This document shows, piece by piece, positions 23,430-33,576 of a stretch of 64,000 bases of DNA. Source of the stretch: Papaver somniferum. Taxonomy: Eukaryota; Streptophyta; Magnoliopsida; Ranunculales; Papaveraceae. The first letter of the stretch is position 1. Every line of letters begins with the position of its first letter. Location of the stretch: contig NC_039368.1 in NCBI RefSeq assembly GCF_003573695.1, forward strand, positions 13,830,360 through 13,894,359, in the 5' to 3' direction. The position numbers and the translations under genes are program-made. The notes beneath the pieces were generated by a model that had not been told where the DNA came from, did no database searches, and saw only the letters and a program-made list of their open reading frames with translations.

Positions 23430-24920
23430 ATGGACGAGTCTATCTCTAATAACGTACCAGTTCAGAAATTACCAGATGATTCTAAAAGCTTATATTCACC
23501 TGAGAGAACTATCACATCTAAGTCAATATCTAAACATTCTCTTGATGTAAAAATTGTTGATTGGGAAACTCTCCTAGAAGAACAGTTGGATGAACTTTCT
23601 GATGAAGGTGATTCAGATATTGATAGAGATGTTGATAAGGTAGTCTCAGAGTATGTTAAGTTTTTGGATTCGTGGAATATGAAGAAGATTACAACTTCTC
23701 ATGTCTCACCTCTTCTGACTCCTCTCTGTCGAGAAAACAATAAATTGAGAAGATGTTACGCAGGTGTTTATTTTTCGAATCGTTCTAACGAATCGATCCT
23801 CAAGGATTCTGAGGAAAACCTACGTACGAAGTCACTTGAATGTGATAATCTTTATCAAAAGTACTTTTTGTTGGAAGAGAAACTTGCAGAATCTGAAGCA
23901 GGGGTTAACTCTCAACAAATTAGTTTTGATGACAGATAAAGTGCTTGTCTCGCTCGAGAAAAACACCTTGAGGCTGATTCAGCTGCTGATCTTGATAAAA
24001 TCAATATATTGGAAGATGACTTGAAAAATTTCAATACTAGTTCAAGCAAATTAACCAATATGCTAGGAGCAAGTAAAAATCATCTTGATACACGAGGATT
24101 GGTCTGTAAGGGAAAAGATGATCCAAGTATTATCAAAGAGGTAAAATTTGTCAAGGCTAGTGATTCTTCTCAACAAAAGGTTTCCATTAATGGCAAAAGT
24201 GAAATACCTTCACCAGCAATTAAGGTTCGAAAGAAAAAAGTATATCAACCTCCAAAGTCAACACATAAGGATTGAGGTAAGAACATTCCTTATGTTTGCC
24301 ACTATTGCGAAAATAAAGGTCACCTAGAAAGGAGATGTTGTTTCCGTATAAGGAATGAGAAACTTCATGATGTTCTTGTTTTGGCATCACAAGAAGTTGT
24401 GAAACCAAGATAATATGTTAAGGCTAACCCCCTTAATGTTACAGGTTGTAATTGTTCAACCTTTAAGAAAAGGAATCAATGCTGTGATAAACCTATTTTT
24501 GCCTATAAATGTCATACGAATCCTTTTCAAAATCGTAATGGTTATCAAAAGGATAACTTCGTAAAGATGAAGACAAGATACGATGTTCCCAGTTGGAGAA
24601 AGACTAACTTGCAAAATAATAGTAAATCCAATCCTCTTTCGAGAAATATTGAAGAGAGTAACAGGAAGAAGGTTCTGGTTGTTTCTAAACGCACTCATAA
24701 GTGGGTTCCAAAGAAAGTCAATGACACTTTGAGTGTGAAAAGGAATGATCTCCCAGAAAATTCCATGACTATGGAGAAGGCAGTATCCATGATGTTGGAA
24801 CTTAAAGAGTTCTTTGGAAAGATGGATTTGGATGTGAAAGGTTCTAAAAGTGATCTCTTTCATGATAATACAAAAGTCACTTGTGTTGAGCAAGACATTT
24901 TTCACCTCAACACAACTTGA
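23430..24920 (+). pseudogene. SIRE-like gag frame with zinc knuckle, three internal stops
   Basis: A single frame of about 497 codons starts at ATG 23430, 47 bp after the PBS. It is interrupted only by TAA at 23937, TGA at 24273 and TAA at 24411. The first part is acidic and, around residues 110-200, rich in K, E and L in a coiled-coil-like way (LDKINILEDDLKNFN). A CX2CX4HX4C knuckle, CHYCENKGHLERRC, lies near codon 295. The C-terminal part is basic. This resembles the C-terminal half of SIRE/Maximus Gag. All three stops fit C-to-T decay of CAA or TGG codons. No protease or polymerase follows. Confidence 0.75.
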
Positions 24921-27074
24921 GTGTGTTTTAAGTGCATCCTCACCAAGGAATGCCCTGTTATGTATACGGTGAGGGAAGCACGAAAATTGGGGCGCACAGA
25001 TTATGCTTGGTAAGGCTGTAGAATTCAATTGGATTCATCTAAAAAGGTATGTCTATAAACTTGAGCAAGATTTATGCTTTTATTTGCTTAGAGAACTTAT
25101 AATGATTCACGTACCTTTCTTATCGTTCTTTTCTACCTAACTTGATCTGTGTTTAAGGCTCTTAAATGTTTAGGTTTGAAAATAATAGTTCGAGATGTTT
25201 GGACTACATGGTACACATACCAGGTATGCATAACATCATTTAAAATCAAAATCCAGGGGTTTAGGTACGCATACCCGTTTGCATACTGCTCCAGGATACG
25301 AAAATTCGTTTGCAAACCCGTATGCATACTTGACGTCGATATTCGGTAAATTTGTTTTGGCCGTAACTTCTTCGTACGAACTTGACCTCATTCTTTTTGC
25401 ATTATCTTCCTATTTGAATTATATTCAAAATGGTGATGATAAATCCTAAATGTGAATGAGTTGAGGTGGGTCTTTGTCCCGTATCTTGTTTTTGAGTGTT
25501 TTGCTCCGTTTCGTCGCACTTGTTCTACTGGACTTGTGCACTTGGATTCTTGGAGTAATTCTCTTCTAAGCTCATTTGTAGATTTTACAAGAATGATGTT
25601 AGTGAATTACAAAGAAGGAAATTCAAGAATGGGAAGTAGTACGCATTGCTTTGGGATTCTTGAATGTTCACAATCATTTTATGTGAACTATGATGCATGG
25701 TCTTTAATGACTTTTTATGTCCTTCTTTGTTAAGAAAATATTTTTATACGCTTTTGGTAACCACTCTTAGTGTAAATCCGTGCGAAAAAGATTGAGTCTA
25801 CCTTCTAAGGACAAATATTGATTTATGCAGTATTAATCTTTATGGTTTTATATATTGCAATATGTTATCGGATATGTGTTTGCACCCGTGAACTATGATT
25901 GTCCCATACCCTGTCAAAAGTTATGTCCTTTATATGTCGATATGCATGTATTGATAAGAGAATGAATGAACTTTTGACATGACAAAAGTTTTAAGCCTAT
26001 TATATGTCATTATGCAAATATTAATGGAAGATATGATGAACTTTTGTTTACGAGGATTATGTCTATTATATGTCATTGTGCAAATAGTGATGGAAAATAG
26101 AATGAATCCTTGTCTATTCCGCAGTATTGATCTTTCCTGATCCATATTCGTATGTATGTACTGTGCGGCTCCATAAGTCTTCTTATGTGAGCATTTCCAA
26201 CTCAAATAATCACGAATTCTTTTGTGGTTAATTTGGTTGTATATTCCGATTAAATTAATCATGGGTTCTCTTGTGATTAGTTTAATTGAGAATTTTTGGA
26301 TATAAAATCATTTCTTTTGTGGTTTTTGGTATCAAAAGAAATCCTTATTTTCTTGTAAAAGTTAGGTCGCTCTTGTTGTTCTTTCGGGAATGACATCAAA
26401 TGGGGGAGAGTTCTTTTGAACTTGCACTTAATTTCCATTTCTTTGTGGGGAGTGCGACTGTGGAATATTTTAGGAGTTATCTTGTATCTTTATAAAATCC
26501 TTAATGAATGCTTTTAGCTTCGGCTATGATTGCATCTAAACAAAGTTGATAAGTACTTTTCTTTGGTCTAAAAGCATCTCCGTGGAAATTTCATTAGGAT
26601 CCCATTTTCGTACCTTTGCCAATTTTATTGACAAAAATGGGGAGAATTAATATGTAGTTCACACTACAAATACATATGGTTTACGTGTTTTACGGATCAT
26701 TATGTAAGGGGGAGTGGTTTTCATGTTGAGATGAAAGTATTGACTAAGGGGGAGTGATATATATCATATCACCATAATATTGTTGTCGAAGTTGTGATAT
26801 AAGAACTTTGATACTGTGTAATAATACTATGACACTATATAACAATGATCGAGAGCTTTTGTTTTCTCATTTTTATGGTTACGGATCTTCAACAACTATG
26901 ATGCTGAATTGAACATATATGGAATCATGGGAGTACTTGGAAAAGACGAAGTTTTCGAGTAATGTTGAAGCACCAAGGAGATCAAGCATGTGGACGAGAA
27001 GCTACAAAGTTTTATTTATTTTGTAATCCATATGTATTGATAGTGTTGCCACTAAAATTGACAAAGGGGGAGAT
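24921..27074 (+). other. Copia internal spacer with polypurine tracts, no pol
   Basis: 2.1 kb where pol would be expected, with no integrase, RT or RNase H motif in any frame. GGGGGAG-type purine tracts occur at about 26401, 26708 and 26749, and the functional-looking AAAGGGGGAGA at 27063-27073 abuts the 3' LTR. Repeated tracts of this kind are known from SIRE/Maximus 3' regions. Motifs related to the LTR palindromes (AGGTACGCATACC, GTATGCATAC) occur at about 25205-25335. Confidence 0.65.
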
Positions 27075-29516
27075 TGTTAGAGAATTGCTCAGTCGAACTC
27101 GCATGCATTGCTATCTCAAGCATGTTTGTCATGTTTAGTTGTCAAAACTATATGTCTTGATTTCTAGACTACTCATAGCTAAGTCTCGGACTAGGACTAA
27201 GTGTAGTTGAGCTCCAGACTCCACGACGATCATCTCACGAAGACGGAGAACTACTCAAGGAACCGGTGGAACTTCATCCGACTAAAAGGTATGTGGAGAC
27301 TTGAACTTATCTATCACTCAAAAATCTACCTCTCTATCTCCTATTCTTGAGACAAAGTCATATAAGTATGATAGTTTTCATACATACACATTTGCTATTT
27401 CGATCCGAGTTTACTCGCTTATCTTTTTCTCGAAATATGTGTTGGTAAGCTTTTGCTTTAACCACTTTTCATCTTAACCTATGACGAAAGTCATGATGAC
27501 GTTTCAATCTTGAAAGTAGCTTTGATGACGATAATTGTGAATAACGACTGTTATATACATTATAGAAGAATGTTTCAATGATTGAAATGTAGAGTTGAGA
27601 TTACGTAACCAACTATGGATATAAGCATATATAGTGTGTTCGCACATTAGTGTATAAATTCATGTGCCGGAAACCAAGTGTGTGCATATGTGTGCGTACG
27701 GTATTGGTGAAGGAGATAGGTTGGGTACGCGTACCAGCGAAATTTCTGCTGAGTTTGTAAGTTTGCAAATTGTTAAACCAGTCATCTTAGGTACGTGTAC
27801 CCGTACGCATACCCACAAAAGTTTTCAAACGAAAATTTGTGCTGAGTTTCTAAACTCAAATCCGGTAGCTATGATACACGTACCCGTACGCGTACCCAAG
27901 CTGGTTATATTTCTCAAATCGGAAGTTCATGAACTTAAACAATAAATCAATAAGGAATGCAATCTTTGCAAACCGTGGCTATATTTTTCATGAAATGATT
28001 CAAGTGAATCAAACCGATTTTGTTTCAATTGTGTCTATTCAGAAAGACCTAAGCAATTGAACAACTCTTCAACTAGTTCTCTTGAAGTCATTTGAACTAG
28101 TTGTGAAGAAGATGAACATGGTTCATATGAAAGTGCTCATATGGCTAACCATTGGTTAACTATTTGTGAACCAACTAAGTGTACACGTTTAGGTTCGGTT
28201 ACTCAAACCTAAATGAAATACATTTCATTTGTGTGTGACAAGCTAAGTTTCGATTTAACGGGTGGAAGATATTATCTTGGTTAAATCAGGTTTTTCATCA
28301 AACGGTGAATATAGAATGCTTTGTTACCAAGGTAACTTAGATTGAAAACCCTGATTTGAAAACTATATAAAGGAGACATCTAGCAACTGGAAAAACTAAT
28401 CCCCACACCTCCTGTGTGATACTAGTTGGTTTTGCTAGAGTCGATTCTCCTTTAACCTTAGGTTTCTTCTCTAGACCCTGTAGGTTAACGACTGAAAGAC
28501 TTCATTGGGATTGTGAAGCCAGAAGAAACTACTTCTCTTGTAGTTGAGCGATCTGATCTTGCCATTTTCTATCGTACGAGTTCAATTGAATAATTTACTT
28601 GAGATTATATCTCTGATAGGGCAATATAAAAAGAAATCACAAACATCTTCGTCTCATCGTTTGTGATTCCGCAATATCTAGTTTCGCTACCATACGATTT
28701 ATATCATTGTGAGGTGATTGATAATTCTAGGTTGTTCTTCGGGAATATAAGTCCGGGTTATCGATTGGTTTCTGTTCACCTTGATTTTATCAAAAGACGG
28801 AACAAAACTCTTAGGTTTATCTGTGGGAGACAAATTTATCTATTATCATAGTCTTTTCTCTGTGATACAATTTTTTTTATTAAAGTCTTCGACTTTGGGT
28901 CGTAGCAACTCTTGGTTGTGGGTGAGATCAACTAAAGGAATCAAGTGTGTAGTATCCTGCTGGGATCAGAGAAGTAAGGAGCGCAACTATACCTTGAATC
29001 AGTGTGAGATTGATTAGGGTTCAACTACAGTCCAGACCGAAGTTAGTTTATAGTAGTCTAGTGTCTGTGGCGGCTTAATACAGTGTGGTGTTAAATCTGG
29101 ACTAGGTCCCGGGGTTTTTCTGCATTTGTAGTTTCCTCGTTAACAAAATTTCTGGTGTTTGTGTTATTTCTATTCTGCATTATATTTTGTTATATAATTG
29201 AAATATCACAGGTTGTGCGTTAAGATCAATCAATTAGAATATCCAACCTTTGGTTGTTGATTTAAATTGATTGACACTTGGATATTAGCCTTTGGTACCA
29301 TCCAAGTTTATCTCTCTAGTATTTGATAAAGACTCGCGGATTTCCATTTGCTTGAGTAAAGATCAAATCGAGAGATTGAGATATTAACTCTTTGATATAC
29401 TTTTATCTAGATTGAGTCTGACTGTCTAGTTGATTCTCTAGAAAGTATATTGGAGTTAGTCCATACATATTGCTAATCGAAATATTGGGTGAGGTTGTTA
29501 GACCCTCGCTTTTTCA
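27075..29516 (+). repeat. Copia element, 3' LTR
   Basis: 2442 bp, TGTTAGAG...CTTTTTCA, directly after the polypurine tract and followed by the CACCT duplication. TATA box TATATAAAG at 28364-28372. It carries its own version of the palindrome array (27724-27897), with an extra GTACCCGTACGCATACCC insertion relative to the 5' LTR. It is uninterrupted. Confidence 0.92.
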
Positions 29517-29716
29517 CACCTGATGCTCCGGTTCGCTTAGGACGCATCACACGGGCGGAAGGTAGAATGAAGCGTAGAGGACGACTAAAACTGACCTGGG
29601 ATGAACTGATTATACGGGATTTGACTGGACGAGGCTTGGAGAGAGAGTTGGCGCTCGACAGAACTGCGTGGAAAGCAGCGATCCATGTGAATGAGGTATG
29701 TATACGAGGTACGTGA
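29517..29716 (+). pseudogene. RTE-like LINE, C-terminal tail (right half)
   Basis: After the duplicated CACCT the frame interrupted at 7262 resumes: DAPVRLGRITRAEGRMKRRG, then LTWDELIIRDL, LALDRTAWKAAI and a TGA at 29714-29716. This basic W/RDL/DRT-W motif string is the end of plant RTE-type LINE ORFs. With the 7158-7262 half it makes one continuous frame once the copia element is removed. Confidence 0.8.
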
Positions 29717-30646
29717 GTTGACCCTATTATTTTTGAATCTCTCCTTTTTTACTCTATGTGTAGATCCCATAAATAAAAGGACTAAACTAAAAATCCACAT
29801 AGGATTTTTTACACCTTCTCTTGGAGATGCTCTAATGGTCGCGAATGCATAATCCCATTGAAGTGATGACTATTACACCCTCGGTACCGAAAACGAACAA
29901 GGCCCAGAATATGTCAAGGACTACTCTTGTCCTAGGGGAAGTTGCATCTAGGCAGGCATCCGGCGTTGAAACTTTTTGCCACACAATTATGGGATAATTC
30001 TTTACGAAATAGTCCCTAGCCTACGAACTTGTTTTGGGACAAAAGGCTCTGGTTTCTGGTATGTCCATATCTGAAGACGGGGCAGTGTGGTCGGGCCATA
30101 ATGACACCGGTTACGAACCCAGAAACGATTTTTTTTACAGATCGTCTGAAACATCCAAATCAGAAGTGGGAAAGTTCCCCCAAAATTCTCTTTTGCTTCA
30201 GACTCGGCTGATTAAAACTGAGCTTGATTTATTAAGAAGAAACTATTGACAAACACACTGATCCAAACAGGGGAATAGTGAACTCAAAACCTGCACATCA
30301 CATTTGACAAGATCTAGAGGAGTAACAGCCAGCCATATGAGTGAGACCGTAACTTAAGAGTACCGCCATCAGTTCAAGCTGCATAGAAAAAGCAGGTGAA
30401 CACATCTCTTTACTTTCCTGGTTCATTTGTGAATTCTAGGGTTTATTGTTTCAGTTATTTTCTTCTAAATGAGAAATTCGACAATACTATTAGGGTTTCA
30501 CCTGAATTTCTTTGTGAATTAGTGATTTCATCACATAAGTAGGATTCTTTGATATATTGGAGACGCTGGTTACTTTGTTGGAAGAAAATTTTGATATGCT
30601 CCAAGTCTAAACTATGATCCTGCAAAGTAGACACAAAGAACAGTGA
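29717..30646. other. Intergenic, no gene seen
   Basis: LINE 3' flank followed by unique-looking sequence. Possible 5' UTR-like material lies at about 30240-30392, ending in a splice-donor-like AAGCAG/GTGAAC, but no partner exon can be proven. Only short chance frames occur. Confidence 0.4.
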
Positions 30647-30700
30647 TTTGCTCTAGGAAAGCTGTTGTACTTATTATTAAATTGAGACTGTAATCTTCAC
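30647..30700 (+). repeat. 54-bp dispersed direct repeat, copy 1
   Basis: 50 of 54 bases match 32793-32846 (starts TTTGCTCTAGGAAAGCT, ends TAATCTTCAC). Weaker similarity extends upstream (ACTATGATC at about 30610 and 32770). The copies flank the 303-aa gene and lie about 2.15 kb apart in the same orientation. Confidence 0.75.
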
Positions 30701-31060
30701 ATCCATAATCAGAAAAATAAACATTACAGGGCTGTCACTTAAATAAGAAGCAGAAATTAAGAACTAGTAAAATCAGCCAACAATTGTATTAGTAGTAAGA
30801 GACAAACATTTTTTTCTTTTTCTTTTGTGGATTAGGGTTGGTAGTTTTATACTCTTTGTAAATGTTACCAAATACAATTTTGTTACATGCTGAATTTCTA
30901 TTGTTATTAAGCACATAATATAGCGCAACTTAAACACAAACGGTAATAGCTTATAGTAGTAGTTTTGTAGGAAACTAAGCAAATAGTAGAATGTGGAAGT
31001 GTCTAGGATAGAGAAACACAAAGATTCTCTCGTTTCTAGTGGTCCCTGTTAATATTTTGT

Positions 31061-31972
31061 TCACATAGTCTGACCACGGTACCTTCGTGCGGCTTCTCTG
31101 CTGTCCATGGCTGATGATGAGTAAGTATCGGTTGTATTGCCAACTTGAGGTCCTAACCCACCATATCGGCGATGGTTATCTCTATTAGGTGGGATTACTT
31201 CCATCCTAGGAACCATTGGAGTTGGTATTGTAAACCGGCGTTGTGTGGGGACCGTAGTAGCTGCTTCCTTGAGGAACTCAACAGCAGTTCCTATATCATT
31301 CGTTGGTTTTGTAAGTGGAACTGGTGCTGACCATGCTGCTCGATTTGGCCTTGCCCACCCCCCCTCAGTGATAAGTGCAGGTTCTTCCTTATATTCTGAT
31401 GTTACCATCATCTCAGTTCTTCCCCCGTGATGTAGTTGGTCTCCATTCTTCCCATGGCCGAAGATGCTGCCATGTCCATTCCCATGGGGATTGAACTTCT
31501 GACGCCAGTGCGTGTGGCTTACAAGGCCACTCCTACTTGGTTGACTTGCATCCGTCTGGACTTGATTGATAAATTCTTCAACTCTGTGTGGTCTGTCTGG
31601 GCTTACAGGCGTACTCCAACCATTGTTCATAACACCGTATTCTTTCAGTGGTGCTACCTTTCTAGGAGAGATGTTCCCGTAACGGGTACCCTCAGGTTTA
31701 CGAACCTGTTCGATAATGGTTTCTGTTGTGGTGACGTAGTTGTCCATCTTGTTTTCTGGAGTGTAGGCAATTAGTGGCCTTTTTCTACCCTGAGCATCAA
31801 TGATGACAGGCCTACAAACATGATCCCTTGGGTAAGCCTCGCCATTACTAGCATAACCCGTCTTTCCCCATCCATCTGACTGTGTTTCGAACCCACTCTT
31901 CCTGGCATTCCATGCATCATAACTGTTTTCCTGAGGTGCATACCTTCTAGTCGTGTAACCATGATCTGCCAT
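31061..31972 (-). CDS. Uncharacterised 303-aa plant protein
   Basis: A single uninterrupted frame starts at ATG 31972 (MADHGYTTRRYAPQENSYDA) and ends at 31061. No known domain is recognised. The protein is hydrophilic and rich in G, N, P, T and R, without a signal peptide or membrane segment, and contains several W-centred repeats (NNGWSTPVSP, EGGWARPNRAAWSAPVP). It ends RRYRGQTM. A TATA box lies about 80 bp upstream and the long frame has no stops, so it is probably a real single-exon gene, perhaps with UTR introns. Function is unknown; the composition suggests an intrinsically disordered protein. Confidence 0.75.
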   Translation of the reverse strand: MADHGYTTRRYAPQENSYDAWNARKSGFETQSDGWGKTGYASNGEAYPRDHVCRPVIIDAQGRKRPLIAYTPENKMDNYVTTTETIIEQVRKPEGTRYGNISPRKVAPLKEYGVMNNGWSTPVSPDRPHRVEEFINQVQTDASQPSRSGLVSHTHWRQKFNPHGNGHGSIFGHGKNGDQLHHGGRTEMMVTSEYKEEPALITEGGWARPNRAAWSAPVPLTKPTNDIGTAVEFLKEAATTVPTQRRFTIPTPMVPRMEVIPPNRDNHRRYGGLGPQVGNTTDTYSSSAMDSREAARRYRGQTM

Positions 31973-32050
31973 CACTCGAGTTATTTGAATTCCTCCCTAA
32001 CTACTTAAACTTTCTTATTTCTTGCTATAGCATGCTTAGGCATCTCTTCA

Positions 32051-32060
32051 CATTTATATA
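32051..32060 (-). promoter_or_regulatory. TATA box of the 303-aa gene
   Basis: On the minus strand CTATATAAATG lies about 80-90 bp upstream of the start codon at 31972, the usual spacing for a plant TATA box plus a short 5' UTR. Confidence 0.5.
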
Positions 32061-32069
32061 GGGCTGTCA

Positions 32070-32792
32070 CTGAGAAAAGAGGATAACACGATTCCATTTT
32101 AGTGCTCCACTGCTGTAAGGATCAGATTCTGCTTTTTTCTCTTTTTCATAGGACCGTGAATTCCCTATCTATAGATTTGTATCTGTCTATCTTTTTACCA
32201 ATTCCGCATGGCCCTTATGGATCATATTCTGCCTTGTTAACCTTTTCATTGCCTTGGAATACTTCCAAAGAATCTGAATTAGCTTTTGAAAGAATAAGGA
32301 GAAACAGCCTTACAATTGGTTATACGCTAATTGCTTAGTTATAGTACAGCATGATTTACGTAAAGAAAAACAGCCTTACAATTGGTGAGATTAGTGATTG
32401 CAGAGTGAGGACATGATTCTTCCTCCATTTAAAATGTTTGAAAGGAAAGCTAGACAAAGTGAGAAATGGAATTTGAACATGTCGATGCAGGACCAGGTAC
32501 CAAATGTGTACACTAACATGCACGTCATGGATGATGTAAAAAGAGATAGAGACAGAAGAATCGACGTGAGAAACCATTGAAACTAGACGCGTTAGACTGG
32601 TGTGTAAAAGAACTCTAGTGAAAGCTATCTGGAAAGAAATTCCTTATTGTTGATTAAAGTTGGTTTTAATCTAGTTTATACCTCAAGCGTACATCTGGTT
32701 TTGTATAAACAGAACCTAATCATTACATATCAGAAGTAAATAGTAGGGGCAAGTAGGGGCTGCTCTTAACTATGATCGTCCAAGGACCGTCG
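32070..32792. other. Intergenic, no gene seen
   Basis: Short chance frames only. A 22-bp phrase (AACAGCCTTACAATTGGT core) occurs twice, at about 32303 and 32369. Part of this stretch may be a 5' UTR intron of the gene starting at 32933, since an acceptor AG at 32920 precedes its ATG. Confidence 0.4.
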
Positions 32793-32846
32793 TTTGCTCT
32801 AGGAAAGCTATTGTAGTTAATATTAAATTGAGACAGTAATCTTCAC
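32793..32846 (+). repeat. 54-bp dispersed direct repeat, copy 2
   Basis: Partner of 30647-30700, four mismatches in 54 bases. It lies about 90 bp upstream of the small membrane-protein gene. Confidence 0.75.
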
Positions 32847-32932
32847 CTTGTATCCAATGCATTCACGGGCCGGCCTTAAGTATGACTCTGGATTGTTACT
32901 TGTGGTATATTTCTGAGCAGGTTGGCATCTCA

Positions 32933-33237
32933 ATGTCGCGAAACGCTGTCGTTGCTACGGGTTTAGTTGTATTTTCGGCTGCTGGATTAGCATTTCCTTT
33001 CTACATGGCGTAAGTGAAAAAGTTTGTATATTTATATTTTTAGTGTGTTCATGACTTTTTTGTTTTGTAATTGTCAATTTACTTTCATGGTTATGCAGGA
33101 CATCACGGAGGGACAACGGAATGCCTGTAATTGACTCGTCAAAACCATTGCCGCCTCAGGCCACTTTTCGAGGACCTTATGTTAATACTGGTTCTCGCGA
33201 TGTTGGACCTGACGACAGGACTTACTCGAAGAAGTAA
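32933..33237 (+). CDS. Two-exon gene, 71-aa conserved plant small membrane protein
   Basis: Exon 1 is 32933-33009 and exon 2 is 33099-33237. The intron (33010-33098) has GTAAGTG and ATGCAG borders. The spliced product starts MSRNAVVATGLVVFSAAGLA, a single hydrophobic helix near the N terminus, and continues with DSSKPLPPQATFRGPYVNTG and SRDVGPDDRTYSKK. The proline-rich tail with RGPYVNTGSRDVGPD looks like a short conserved plant protein of unknown function, but I cannot name it. TCTGAGCAG before the ATG looks like an acceptor, so a non-coding 5' exon further upstream is likely. Probably a small organelle or endomembrane protein; this is inference from the helix. Confidence 0.8.
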
Positions 33238-33576
33238 TTTTATTATCAGCAATTAGAAATTCCAAGTCTAGTTTGTATGTGAAACAGCTTGTTCAAATTA
33301 CTGTCAGATGTAAAAAAAAAAAACTGAAAGTTTCGTTTATCAAAAATCAGTTTCATTGCTTGATCAGATTCATTAAACATATGGGATTATCATCTACAGT
33401 TACCGGGTTACTTTTTGGTTTTCTTGTTTTTGTGTTTCCTCCATGTATGTTTAAAATGAAATTGAATTATGTCAGCGACAAGGTTTGATCGATGCAGGAT
33501 CATGAACAGTAACAGCAAATTGCTTCTCAACAGAAATGAAGAACAAGGGAAAAGCAGGAGGTCGACCAAAGTGTCA

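Larger units (their letters stand above)
7263..29516 (+). mobile_element. Large non-autonomous Ty1/copia element, SIRE/Maximus type (LARD), with nested insertion
   Basis: Two LTRs start TGTTAGAG and end CTTTTTCA, with an identical CACCT on both sides (7258-7262 and 29517-29521). Without the nested element and its target duplication the copy is about 8.6 kb: LTRs of about 2.44 kb and an internal region of 3.7 kb. The interior has a tRNA-Met type PBS, one gag-like frame with a zinc knuckle, several GGGGGAG tracts and a terminal AAAGGGGGAGA polypurine tract. No protease, integrase, RT or RNase H was found. The layout and repeated purine tracts suggest a pol-less relative of SIRE/Maximus elements that would need enzymes in trans. 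Confidence 0.85.

Noticed and set aside
31245..31774. Plus-strand frames over the 303-aa gene
   Set aside because: They are shorter, lack promoter signals and are shadows of the minus-strand frame.
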